Assembly (NCBI GenBank): GCA_910584945.1
Contig: CAJUDY010000015.1
Coordinates: 1-64,000 of the forward strand
Origin: an uncultured Lachnospiraceae bacterium
Lineage (GTDB): Bacteria > Bacillota > Clostridia > Lachnospirales > Lachnospiraceae
DNA length: 64,000 nt
Direction: 5' to 3'
Shown here: positions 17,231-25,661 of the stretch, piece by piece
Layout: every line of letters starts with the position of its first letter
Position numbering within the stretch: position 1 is the first letter of the stretch
Program-made: the position numbers and the translations under genes
The notes under the pieces: generated by a model
The model's input: only the letters and a program-made list of their open reading frames with translations
Told to the model about the DNA's origin: nothing
The model's database searches: none

Positions 17231-19024
17231 ATGAATAATACGAAATTATATCCATTCGAGCGGAACCGCTATTATTCCGGAAAGATGCTGACGTCCTCCG
17301 ACTTTCAGGCGGAACAGACATATTTTAACAACAAGCGCAGATTCATCAACAGCCTGATGTACGGCAGCGGGGTGGTCTGCGGTTTTGGCGTATTCAGCCT
17401 GGATGATCTGTCCGTCCTGATTGAGAGCGGAGTGGCCATCGACGGAGTGGGGCGGGAGATCATCATGGAATCCTCCGTGGTGAAGAAGCTGTCGGCGGTG
17501 GAAGGTTTTGAGGCATTGCATACGAACATGGCAAGTCTCTGTCTGCGTTACAAGGAGGACCCGGTCCACACTGTATACACGATGAATGCGGGGACCGGGG
17601 AAGCGGGTCGTGAATATGAATATAACCGGATCAGCGAGAACTATCAGTTGTTTCTGATGGAGCAGGAAGAGGCGTCGGCTGCCTGCCGGATGGAAAGTGA
17701 GTTCCTGACGGAGGGAGTTCTGTACGAGGATGAAGATTTCGCGGTCCGGCTGGTGATTCCCGCCACGGTCTGCAAAGGAAGGAATGTCAAGCTGGAAGTG
17801 CAGGCGGAGAAGCGATCTTCCGCTCACAAGACCTTAAGTTACCATGGAATTCTGCAGATTCCGGTGTTTCTGACGCCGGAGGGAGAGCACGAGGTGGAGA
17901 TTGAGCTTTCCGACGTGTCTCTGGCGGAAGGGGATTCTCTGAAAAAAGAATACTGGCTGACCACACAGGATGTAACCATGCTGGATACGACCATCCTTTT
18001 AAAGAGCGGCACAGCCAGGGTACATATTAATGGGATTCTTCAGGAGACGCCCTCCGGGTGTTCGGTCCGGGTGATGATTGAGGACTGCCGTCCCAGAGAG
18101 CTGGTAAGCCGGGAAATCGGCCGCATGAGCCTGGAGATAAAAAGCATGGGAGAGGTGCGGGATTATATCCGTCTGGCGGATCTAAAGCTGGTGCGGACCG
18201 AAAACGCTTACATCATCGAGGAAGTGATCGAAAAAGGGGTGAAGACCTATATTACGGCCCCGGCCCAGGAGATGTTGCGGAACGAATACCTGGAGTATTT
18301 TATCAAAGAACCGGTGCTTTTAAAGGAGAACGGCGTCTTTCCGGAACGTCTGCCCAGTCAGAATCCGGCGCTTCCCGGAGGCAGGACGCCGGAGGTCGCC
18401 ACGGGCATTCTGGAGATTCCCCTGGGGGAATCGGCAAAAAGAGGCGATATCCGGTATTCCGGAGAGATCATGCACGGCCTGGGCAGCGGAAACGTCTATG
18501 TGGATATCGGTTATGAGTATATCACTGATGACCCGGCCTTGGGGACCAGTGCCAGGAACACGATCTATGGGAGCACGGAACTCTTTCAGAGCGAGAACTC
18601 CATGGCCGTGGACGCGGAGACGGCGGTCAAGGTGATGAATGACAAGGGAAGCTTTGTGGTGGCCGTACGGCTTCTCCGGAATGTAGATTACCTGGTGCTG
18701 ACTTACCGCTGGGTGGCGATCCGCTTCCCGGCAGGCAACGACCTGGGGCTGATGGAGAATCACAGTGGAAAGAGTATCTCCGTCGATACGCCTACGGTGG
18801 TGATGGGCACCAGAGAGAGTCATTATTTCCACGTGAAATACCACAATATGGACAGCTGCAGTGTGGCTTATGAACTGACGGAGCCGGCAGGCGGCGAGAT
18901 CACATCGGACGGCGTCTACACTGCGCCTGCGAAAGAAGGCGTCTATGAGATCCGGATCTACTGCATCGACATGCCGGTGATCTGCACTTATGCCTATGCC
19001 ATCGTGAAGAAGAAAGAGGCTTAG
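17231..19024 (+). CDS. CIS-associated protein with KLYPFERNRYYSGK N-terminus
   Basis: The start at 17231 follows AGGAAGG and gives 597 residues. The N-terminus reads KLYPFERNRYYSGKMLTSSD, then FQAEQTYFNNKRRFINSLMY and GSGVVCGFGV. From memory, proteins with this opening (NRYFYGKLLT-like) recur in contractile injection clusters, where they are usually annotated as hypothetical. The middle is beta-rich. The C-terminal 100 residues contain an Ig-like repeat (VVMGTRESHYFHVKYHNMDS, GEITSDGVYTAPAKEGVYEI). There is no signal peptide. It is first in the CIS operon, 2 bases before the membrane kinase-like protein. A particle-surface or docking component is my inference. Confidence 0.6.
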   Translation: MNNTKLYPFERNRYYSGKMLTSSDFQAEQTYFNNKRRFINSLMYGSGVVCGFGVFSLDDLSVLIESGVAIDGVGREIIMESSVVKKLSAVEGFEALHTNMASLCLRYKEDPVHTVYTMNAGTGEAGREYEYNRISENYQLFLMEQEEASAACRMESEFLTEGVLYEDEDFAVRLVIPATVCKGRNVKLEVQAEKRSSAHKTLSYHGILQIPVFLTPEGEHEVEIELSDVSLAEGDSLKKEYWLTTQDVTMLDTTILLKSGTARVHINGILQETPSGCSVRVMIEDCRPRELVSREIGRMSLEIKSMGEVRDYIRLADLKLVRTENAYIIEEVIEKGVKTYITAPAQEMLRNEYLEYFIKEPVLLKENGVFPERLPSQNPALPGGRTPEVATGILEIPLGESAKRGDIRYSGEIMHGLGSGNVYVDIGYEYITDDPALGTSARNTIYGSTELFQSENSMAVDAETAVKVMNDKGSFVVAVRLLRNVDYLVLTYRWVAIRFPAGNDLGLMENHSGKSISVDTPTVVMGTRESHYFHVKYHNMDSCSVAYELTEPAGGEITSDGVYTAPAKEGVYEIRIYCIDMPVICTYAYAIVKKKEA

Positions 19025-19026
19025 AG

Positions 19027-19872
19027 ATGTTCTATCAGTCACAGAAGATGAAGCTCCGATGCGTCCGCATTGTGAAAAAAGGCAGGACGAACGACATCGT
19101 CATATGTGAGGATCTTAATACAGCTGCCCGGAATCTGTATACGCTGCTGGTGATCAGGGAACATCAGGCGGTTAAGACGTATCTGGAAGTGTTTGAACAG
19201 GCGGGACTTGCGGCCCAGAACTCCTATATTGACAGTTTTTCCGATCAGGGCGCTTTCTGTATGGTGTTTGCCTATCAGCAGGAACGGCCGATGAAGGAAT
19301 TTTATATGGGAGAGTCCTACACGCTGACGGAATGTGAGAATGTGTGCTTCGGCATCATTATGGCCTGTATCACTTCCAATCTGCCTTATCCGCTTCTGTA
19401 TCTGATCCTGGAGCAGGGGCAGCTTCATCTGGCGAAGGATCATACGGTCTGTCTGGGCTATCAGATTGATCTGGAGAAGCTGGACCCGGAGAAGACAGAG
19501 CGGGACTGCGCGGTGCAGTGCGCGTCGATCTTGCGGGAGCTTTTGCGGCCCAAGGCTTCCCAGAAGGCGTTCAGCTACCGTCTTCTGGAGAAGAAGATCG
19601 CGCGGAAAAGCTACGGGCAGCTTACGGAACTGTACAAGGATATCCGGATTACGGCGGCGCCCGGACAGAAGAAGGGGCTCAGAAAAAGAGTGGCGGGATG
19701 GTTCCGGCGCAATCAGGACGGACTGTTCCGGGTTCTTTTGTATCTGTGCGCGGTGCTTGCGGCGTTGGTGCTTCTCTCCTTGCTGTCCCAGTTGCTTTTT
19801 GGAGACATTCCGTGGCTTCGGCTTCTCTTCAATGGATTTAAGACCATCGGGACCGAGACACTGGTCAGATAA
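19027..19872 (+). CDS. Membrane-anchored kinase-like (pseudokinase?) protein
   Basis: A 281-residue protein. Residues 1-190 have the look of a reduced protein-kinase fold: an N-lobe-like segment (VICEDLNTAARNLYTLLVIR), a hinge-like stretch with FYMGESYTLTECENVCFG and a helical C-lobe (CAVQCASILRELLRPKA). I see no HRD or DFG motif and no Lys/Asp catalytic pair. A basic linker leads to one C-terminal TM helix (LLYLCAVLAALVLLSLLSQL, about 237-260), so the kinase-like part is cytoplasmic. The architecture recalls the pseudokinase-plus-TM of type VII EssB proteins, but I do not claim homology. Only the membrane anchor is certain. Confidence 0.5.
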   Translation: MFYQSQKMKLRCVRIVKKGRTNDIVICEDLNTAARNLYTLLVIREHQAVKTYLEVFEQAGLAAQNSYIDSFSDQGAFCMVFAYQQERPMKEFYMGESYTLTECENVCFGIIMACITSNLPYPLLYLILEQGQLHLAKDHTVCLGYQIDLEKLDPEKTERDCAVQCASILRELLRPKASQKAFSYRLLEKKIARKSYGQLTELYKDIRITAAPGQKKGLRKRVAGWFRRNQDGLFRVLLYLCAVLAALVLLSLLSQLLFGDIPWLRLLFNGFKTIGTETLVR

Positions 19873-19893
19873 TCGGCGAAAGGATAAAGCTTT

Positions 19894-22329
19894 ATGAAAA
19901 AACAGATTCCATATATCATCGCGCTTGCCTTTATGGCCGCGGTGGCCGTTCTTGCGTTCCTGGACGGTCTGACCTGGAGCGGGGAGAGAATGAGGTCCGC
20001 GTATCTGGACGGGTGTATGCAGGGAGACCGGATTTATCTGGTGGAAAATATGGAGAAGGACGGAGTCCTCTATGTGATGGATTCCGACGGTGCGGTGGAA
20101 GAGGTCTCTCTGGCTTCTGCGGCGGAAAAAGGCAGTTTTTTTGTGAAAATCGACTATGAAGACAGCCTCTACGGCCTTCTGGTAAAGAGGGAGACTGACG
20201 AAACGGCGTCCTGGCGGTATCGGATCGTGCAGTTTGACGACCAGGGACGGGTGACGGAGAAGACGCAGGAATTCATCCTGCAGCAGCCGGGGACCGTGAC
20301 CGGATTTCGTGCGGAGCCAGAAGGATTTTATCTGACCGTAGTGCTGGAAGACGGGGCGTCCGCCGGGGCTTATTATGTGGATAAAAAGGAACTGGGAAGC
20401 GAGGAGGAAGAGCCTGCCGTCAGAAAACTGTCTCAGATGGGCGGTGCGCCCACCGGGCGTACACTGATCGAAGCCCGGTATGAGAATGGGGAATTTCTTT
20501 ACCGTCTGGATGACGGTAGCGGGGTCAAGGACTTTCAAGCGGAGGAAAAGCTTCAGGCGGCCTTCTGGTACCGGAGCCTGTCCGTCGGGCAGCTTATGAA
20601 GGTCCGGCAGGACCGGATGTTTCTCTACGGGGGGCTTCTGCTCGTTGGCTATGCAGTGCTGCTTTTGTTTCTGACCGTCCTTCGGAACCGCACTCATACC
20701 GTCTATACGATTGCGGTGGTGGAGCTGGCCCTGCTGGTGATCACCCTGGCGGGCGCGGTGCAGGTGCCGCGGATTCAGGAGAAAGCAAAAGAAGAGGAGG
20801 CCGGGCGGTTCGGCCGCTATTACGTCAGGGCGCTGACGGAAGAGATGGGAAATCCGGCGGGGTATCATCCGGAAGAGGACGGCTTTTACGAGGGAGAAGA
20901 TTATGAGACTCTTCGGGCACAGCTGTCCCGATTCGTCCGTCAGGACGACATCTCGGAGATTTTTGCGGATATCTGTCTGGTGAGCGGAAAGGACCACCGG
21001 ATTCTGGTCAGCGTCAGCGGCCGCAACGGACAGATGTTTGAGGAAATCTACGGAGTGGGGACCAGGAAACTGCTGGATAAGCTGACGAATGACGGACGGG
21101 AGGGCAGTATGCTTATCGGCATCCAGGGGAGAACCCATCAGGTGATCGGAGTGGCCGCCTCAGATGGACTGTCTCCGGAATATCTGATGCTGGGAATCAC
21201 CCAGCAGGAGGATGGTTTTCGTTCCTCTTTGCGGAGTCTGGTATCGCCGTTTCTTTACGCGGGGCTTGTATTTCTGGTCGGCAGCGCGGTCAGTATCTGG
21301 CTGCTGCTTTTACAGGGCAGAGAACTAAAACAGCTGGCGGCAGCCATGCAGATGCTGGCAGGCGGCGAGACCGAGATTAAAAAGGAAGCCGTTTACGGAA
21401 AAGATGTGGACTTTATGTGGAACAGCCTGATGGAGACAAGGAAAACCATCAGCCGAATCAATTATACAAGGTATCAGATCTTTGAGTCCTGCTACCGCTT
21501 TGCACCGAAAAACATTGAAAAGATTCTGGGAAAGGATTCCATCACGGAAGTAGGCAGCGGAGACGTGGTCCTGCTGCACGGGACCGTAGCGGTTATCTCC
21601 TCCGATCGGGCGGAGGGCAGCGGTTCGGCAGTCGCAGAGCAGATCGGCAGCTTTGTATCCCTGATCGAACAGTACCAGGAGCGAAGCGGCGGCTTCTTTG
21701 TGTCCGGCGACTGCGGTCTGGATACAATGAAGGTGCTGTTTCTGGAAGCGTCCAGAGACACGGTAGAGTTCGGCGTCTCTTTGATGCAGGGATTCCTGGA
21801 ACAAGATCAGAAGCTTATGCGGAGTGGGAGGACGGGAATTCTGCTGCACTATTCCCAGTACATGTACGGGGTGGCGGGCACCAGAAAGCACAGTATTCCC
21901 TATTTGCTGTCCCGGGAGTTGGAGGAACTGGAGCGGTATGCCAGATGGTTCCAGACTTTGAATCTTCATCTGGTGATTACAGAAAGCGTCAAGAGCAGAG
22001 AGCATCTGGACAGTCCTCTGCGTTATCTGGGCTATCTGTTCATCACGGGTACAAAAGAGCGGATTCGTCTGTACGAGGTGCTGGACGCCTGTCCTCTTCG
22101 GGAAGGCAGGAGCAAAGCCCAGACCGATCCCAGGTTTCAGAAGGGAATCCACCTGTTTTATCAGCATGATTTTTATCTGGCAAGAAGCGCGTTTAACGAG
22201 GTGCTCAGGGAGAATCCGGAAGATTCCATGGCCACCTGGTACCTGTTCACCTGTGAAAAATACCTGAATGAGACGAACACCCAGGGGGATATCTGCAGGC
22301 TCTGCCCGGACGATACGGAACTAAAATAA
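19894..22329 (+). CDS. Multi-pass sensor protein with degenerate adenylate-cyclase-like domain
   Basis: An 811-residue protein. TM segments lie at about 4-27 and as a pair at about 245-290, then an outside domain at about 300-445 with IFADICLVSGKDHRILVSVS, then another TM (LYAGLVFLVGSAVSIWLLLL) and a HAMP-like linker. The cytoplasmic part starts SCYRFAPKNIEKILGKDSIT and VGSGDVVLLHGTVAVISSD, matching the entry of class III cyclases where VLFSDI is expected. The metal-binding Asp pair is not conserved. The end carries a TPR-like motif (FYLARSAFNEVLRENPEDSM). It likely signals by conformation, not by making cAMP, or uses altered residues. Confidence 0.6.
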   Translation: MKKQIPYIIALAFMAAVAVLAFLDGLTWSGERMRSAYLDGCMQGDRIYLVENMEKDGVLYVMDSDGAVEEVSLASAAEKGSFFVKIDYEDSLYGLLVKRETDETASWRYRIVQFDDQGRVTEKTQEFILQQPGTVTGFRAEPEGFYLTVVLEDGASAGAYYVDKKELGSEEEEPAVRKLSQMGGAPTGRTLIEARYENGEFLYRLDDGSGVKDFQAEEKLQAAFWYRSLSVGQLMKVRQDRMFLYGGLLLVGYAVLLLFLTVLRNRTHTVYTIAVVELALLVITLAGAVQVPRIQEKAKEEEAGRFGRYYVRALTEEMGNPAGYHPEEDGFYEGEDYETLRAQLSRFVRQDDISEIFADICLVSGKDHRILVSVSGRNGQMFEEIYGVGTRKLLDKLTNDGREGSMLIGIQGRTHQVIGVAASDGLSPEYLMLGITQQEDGFRSSLRSLVSPFLYAGLVFLVGSAVSIWLLLLQGRELKQLAAAMQMLAGGETEIKKEAVYGKDVDFMWNSLMETRKTISRINYTRYQIFESCYRFAPKNIEKILGKDSITEVGSGDVVLLHGTVAVISSDRAEGSGSAVAEQIGSFVSLIEQYQERSGGFFVSGDCGLDTMKVLFLEASRDTVEFGVSLMQGFLEQDQKLMRSGRTGILLHYSQYMYGVAGTRKHSIPYLLSRELEELERYARWFQTLNLHLVITESVKSREHLDSPLRYLGYLFITGTKERIRLYEVLDACPLREGRSKAQTDPRFQKGIHLFYQHDFYLARSAFNEVLRENPEDSMATWYLFTCEKYLNETNTQGDICRLCPDDTELK

Positions 22330-22336
22330 AAAAACA

Positions 22337-22357
22337 GCATCTGAGAGCGTCGGATGC
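22337..22357 (+). repeat. Intergenic hairpin, copy A
   Basis: GCATCTGA (22337-22344) pairs with TCGGATGC (22350-22357). It is flanked by AAAACA on the left and GGAACTAAAA on the right, just before the MORN gene's AGGAGG. The same frame of bases (AAAACAGCATC...GATGCGGAACT..AAA..AGGAG) recurs at 30115-30150 before the sheath gene. Confidence 0.5.
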
Positions 22358-22377
22358 GGAACTAAAACAGGAGGGGT

Positions 22378-23619
22378 ATGATGGGCGATAATCTGTTCAA
22401 AGTGCTGATCACATCGGCCAAGGCGAAAGTGACGCCGCTTGTGACGAAGATCAAGCTCTGGACCAGCTGGAACTTTATCCGCACCCGGCTGATCACCAGA
22501 ATCCGGGATTTCTTCACCTCTCTTTTCAACGTCAGGCCCCGGCACAAAAAGGACTATTATGAAGTGTTTGGCTGGCTGGTCAGCCGGCGGCTGGCCATCG
22601 CCCTGATGGTGGCGGTGGGCGTGTTCAGCCTCTATTATCTGTTCAGTGTTCATTCGATTCTTCCTTCCGCGAAGACGGAAGGGGTAAAAACCTATGATTA
22701 TGATTCCATCCTGCTGCGATTTGCGAAGGAAAAGGTCCGCATTCTTGGGAAATCCGGTTATCTGGCCTATGAGGGACAGGTGGAAAACGGAAGCGTCACC
22801 GGATATGGAACCTTGTATAATCCCCAGGGAGTCGTGGTGTATCAGGGCAATTTCGACAAAAACCGGTATCAGGGCAGCGGTACCCGTTATTATGACAGCG
22901 GAACCACCATGTATGTGGGAGAGTTCGAGCAGAATTTATTCCATGGAAGCGGAAAATTATATCGGGAAAGCGGAAGCCTTGCCTATGACGGAGAGTTCTC
23001 CCTTGGGAAAAGAGAAGGGGAGGGCAGACTGTATGATTCCGGAGGAAATCTGATCTACACCGGCAGCTTTGCCCACGACGCGCTTTTATACAGCACGCTG
23101 CTTGGAAAAAGAGTGTCGGAGGTCTCTGAGGCTTATAAAGGGGCGCGAACGCTTTACGAGGGCGATCAGGATTTTGTGGTGGTTCTGGAAGACATCGGCG
23201 CCATGTATCTGGGAGCGGAGGAGACCGACACTCTGGACGGCGAGCGGACGGTGGAGCAGGTGCTGGTTTTACAGGATTCCTTCCAGGGGGGAGGGGTCGT
23301 CTGCACCGATATCCTTGAACTGAGAGAATACTTTGGAGCCGAAGATTATGCGGGCAACGCCTCCGTCACGCTTCTGGAGGCCGTGGCCGTAGGCCGGGTG
23401 GCTTCCAGAGGAACGGGCATTGGGTTCCGGCGGGAAGTGGAGATGGAGGTCACCTCGGAATATGAAGATTATTATCAGGTGGAAGGTTACGACGAGGACT
23501 ATACGGTGTATCTGTACTCCTTCCGCAAAGACGGACTGATCTACCATTTTGTCTGTCAGAACAAAGAAGAAGGCTTTTCTTTCTATACCATCGAGCAGAT
23601 GGGAGAGGAGGCGTCATGA
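22378..23619 (+). CDS. MORN-repeat membrane protein
   Basis: A 413-residue protein starting at either of two adjacent ATGs after AGGAGGGG. A basic, amphipathic 65-residue N-terminus precedes one TM helix at about 68-92 (RRLAIALMVAVGVFSLYYLF). At least four MORN-type units then follow at about 125-230, for example GYGTLYNPQGVVVYQGNF, YYDSGTTMYVGEF and LYRESGSLAYDGEF. The C-terminal 180 residues form an unrecognised domain with DYYQVEGYDEDYTVYLYSF. With the N-terminus inside, the MORN part is outside the membrane. MORN repeats are usually membrane- or protein-binding platforms. It overlaps the next gene by 4 bp (ATGA). Confidence 0.78.
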   Translation: MMGDNLFKVLITSAKAKVTPLVTKIKLWTSWNFIRTRLITRIRDFFTSLFNVRPRHKKDYYEVFGWLVSRRLAIALMVAVGVFSLYYLFSVHSILPSAKTEGVKTYDYDSILLRFAKEKVRILGKSGYLAYEGQVENGSVTGYGTLYNPQGVVVYQGNFDKNRYQGSGTRYYDSGTTMYVGEFEQNLFHGSGKLYRESGSLAYDGEFSLGKREGEGRLYDSGGNLIYTGSFAHDALLYSTLLGKRVSEVSEAYKGARTLYEGDQDFVVVLEDIGAMYLGAEETDTLDGERTVEQVLVLQDSFQGGGVVCTDILELREYFGAEDYAGNASVTLLEAVAVGRVASRGTGIGFRREVEMEVTSEYEDYYQVEGYDEDYTVYLYSFRKDGLIYHFVCQNKEEGFSFYTIEQMGEEAS

Positions 23620-25661
23620 GGAAGTGGACAGGACGCGGCAGAGGACTGATCCTTTTCCTGCTGCTGTCAATTCTGGGAGGAATGGTCTCCGGTATGGACG
23701 TACAGGCAGAAGGAGGCCTGCTCCTGAGCCTGGATATGGCGAAAAAAAACGGTGTGGCCAACAGTCCCGGGCTGGAAAAGCTGGAGAGCGAACGAAATGT
23801 AAAAGAAGTGTCGCTCAGGCAGGCGGTCAAGTCCATCAAAGTAAAGCAAAAGAATATGTCCACCTTTCGCTGGTCCCCCCTTCTGTCCTTTAAATTTCCG
23901 GAGAAACCGGACCTGTCGGAGGCTTTCGAGTTCGAGTTTAAGCCCATTCAGATCCAGGCCCAGATTGATACGGTCAATCACAAGATGACGGACCAGATAC
24001 TGGAGGTGTATGAGGAGGTCTCCAACCTGTATGTGGACATTGTGATCCTGCAGGATAAGATCGCTTTTGAGGAGGAGCGCCTGGAGGTGATGAACCGCAC
24101 GTTTCTGAAAAATCGTGCCGGACTTGTGACCGGGCAGACGGCGGAGAAGGATGTGGAGGCCATGGAGCGGTCTTTGAAAGCGCTGAATGACCAGATTGCA
24201 TCGGACCAGAGAAATCTGAACGCCGACAAGAAAAAGCTGTCGGAAATGATCGGGATGGACGTGACCACCGAATATCGATTTGAGAATCCCTTCGTATCTT
24301 CCCGGATTGACCGGGGCAGTCTGAGCGACCTGATCCAGTATACGCTGGATCATGATGAAAATTATTACGAAGTCTCCCTGAGCGCGGCCACAAGCCTGAT
24401 TTCGCTTCGAACGAATTACCGGCTGATGGAGGGGCAGTACGGCAGCAAGATGTCATATATCTCTGATTTTGTGAATCAGACGATCGCGGGCCAGAAGATC
24501 AGCCAGAAGGCATTTAAAAAGCAGTATGAAGAATTTTTAAAAGCCATTGACGAACCGTGGCAGGGAAGCGTCCGGATTCTGTTCATCCGGATTCCCAAAG
24601 AGTGGTTCAAAGGCCAAATCTCCGGCATTCGCTATGTGGAGGATGAGCCGTACGCCTTATATGAAGCGGCGCTGGAGTATCAGGACGCGCTTCTGGAGAA
24701 GCAGAACGAGGAGCGGTCCTTAAGGCAGCAGGTGGAGGAGAGCTTCAACAATCTGGTCAGCATGCGGAATGCCTATGACACTTTAGCGGAGCAGGTGAAG
24801 GAGGCGGAGGAAAGCCTTCGCGCCGAGGCGGCGCTGAACCGTCTGGGAGAGCTGACCTACGAGGAATATAGTACCTCATTGTCTTCCTATGAGGAGACGC
24901 AGAATGAGATGTTCGAGGCGCTGGGCGCCTACTCCCAGGCGCTATACTCCTTTGACCGTCTTACCTGCGGAGGCGTGACCGCTCTTCTGGAGGGGACGGG
25001 AGCGGACCTGAACGCGGGAAGCGGCGGAGAGAGCTATGTGGATGAGGAGTACGCAGGCGGCGCGTATTATTATATGGAACCGATCATCGAGCAGCAGGAG
25101 TTCCGGGTCGGCGTGAGTATTCCGTCGGATTTTCCGATAGAGGTTACCCATTTTGAACTCTGGTGCGATCAGATCCAGATCGGGACCCGCACGGAGATCG
25201 GCGATACCATCCGGCATCTGGGTCTGTCCGTGGATCGGGTGTCCGAAGTGAAGCTTCGGTTCTACAACGGCGGCGAGTTCGTGGACGACTGTGCGATTGA
25301 TCCCGAAGTCTACAGCGGTCCCATAACGCTTATAAAGGATTATCGGATTCTGGAGCAGGAAGGGACGCGGATCGGAACCTATACGGTGGAGAGCTATCCG
25401 GCGACGGGGATGACGGGGATCACTCTCTTGCCGGACCCGTCGGAAGAGATCGGCTATTACCGGATTCGGAATCAGGAGGGGAACTGCCTGTTGGGAGAAG
25501 CATTGCTGCCCATCGGGACAGAGTTTCGCCACCTTACGCTGGTGCAGGAGGGCCTGGAGGAGCTGGTCGTCGAGTTCTTCGGCACAGACTCTCAGCTGAA
25601 GTATACCGGATATTTCGAGACCGGCAGTCAGACACTGATGAAAAACCAGGAGGGAACATGA
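23616..25661 (+). CDS. TolC-like exported coiled-coil protein
   Basis: A 681-residue protein with a hydrophobic export signal at residues 9-32 (GLILFLLLSILGGMVSGMDV). Two long helical hairpins at about 35-230 and 250-455 carry typical TolC-family blocks (QILEVYEEVSNLYVDIVILQ; SFNNLVSMRNAYDTLAEQVK; AEAALNRLGELTYEEYSTSL). After residue 480 comes a beta-rich tail with repeated Ig-like halves (GVSIPSDFPIEVTHFELWCD). A TolC relative in an apparent monoderm is odd, since there is no outer membrane to cross. It may instead form a wall-spanning tube or brace for the CIS. It overlaps both neighbours by ATGA, so the block is translated as a unit. Confidence 0.6.
   Translation: MRKWTGRGRGLILFLLLSILGGMVSGMDVQAEGGLLLSLDMAKKNGVANSPGLEKLESERNVKEVSLRQAVKSIKVKQKNMSTFRWSPLLSFKFPEKPDLSEAFEFEFKPIQIQAQIDTVNHKMTDQILEVYEEVSNLYVDIVILQDKIAFEEERLEVMNRTFLKNRAGLVTGQTAEKDVEAMERSLKALNDQIASDQRNLNADKKKLSEMIGMDVTTEYRFENPFVSSRIDRGSLSDLIQYTLDHDENYYEVSLSAATSLISLRTNYRLMEGQYGSKMSYISDFVNQTIAGQKISQKAFKKQYEEFLKAIDEPWQGSVRILFIRIPKEWFKGQISGIRYVEDEPYALYEAALEYQDALLEKQNEERSLRQQVEESFNNLVSMRNAYDTLAEQVKEAEESLRAEAALNRLGELTYEEYSTSLSSYEETQNEMFEALGAYSQALYSFDRLTCGGVTALLEGTGADLNAGSGGESYVDEEYAGGAYYYMEPIIEQQEFRVGVSIPSDFPIEVTHFELWCDQIQIGTRTEIGDTIRHLGLSVDRVSEVKLRFYNGGEFVDDCAIDPEVYSGPITLIKDYRILEQEGTRIGTYTVESYPATGMTGITLLPDPSEEIGYYRIRNQEGNCLLGEALLPIGTEFRHLTLVQEGLEELVVEFFGTDSQLKYTGYFETGSQTLMKNQEGT

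Noticed and set aside
19039..21138. 699-codon minus-strand frame
   Set aside because: Antisense to two coupled plus-strand genes; low-complexity His/Gln/Leu content and no known domain.
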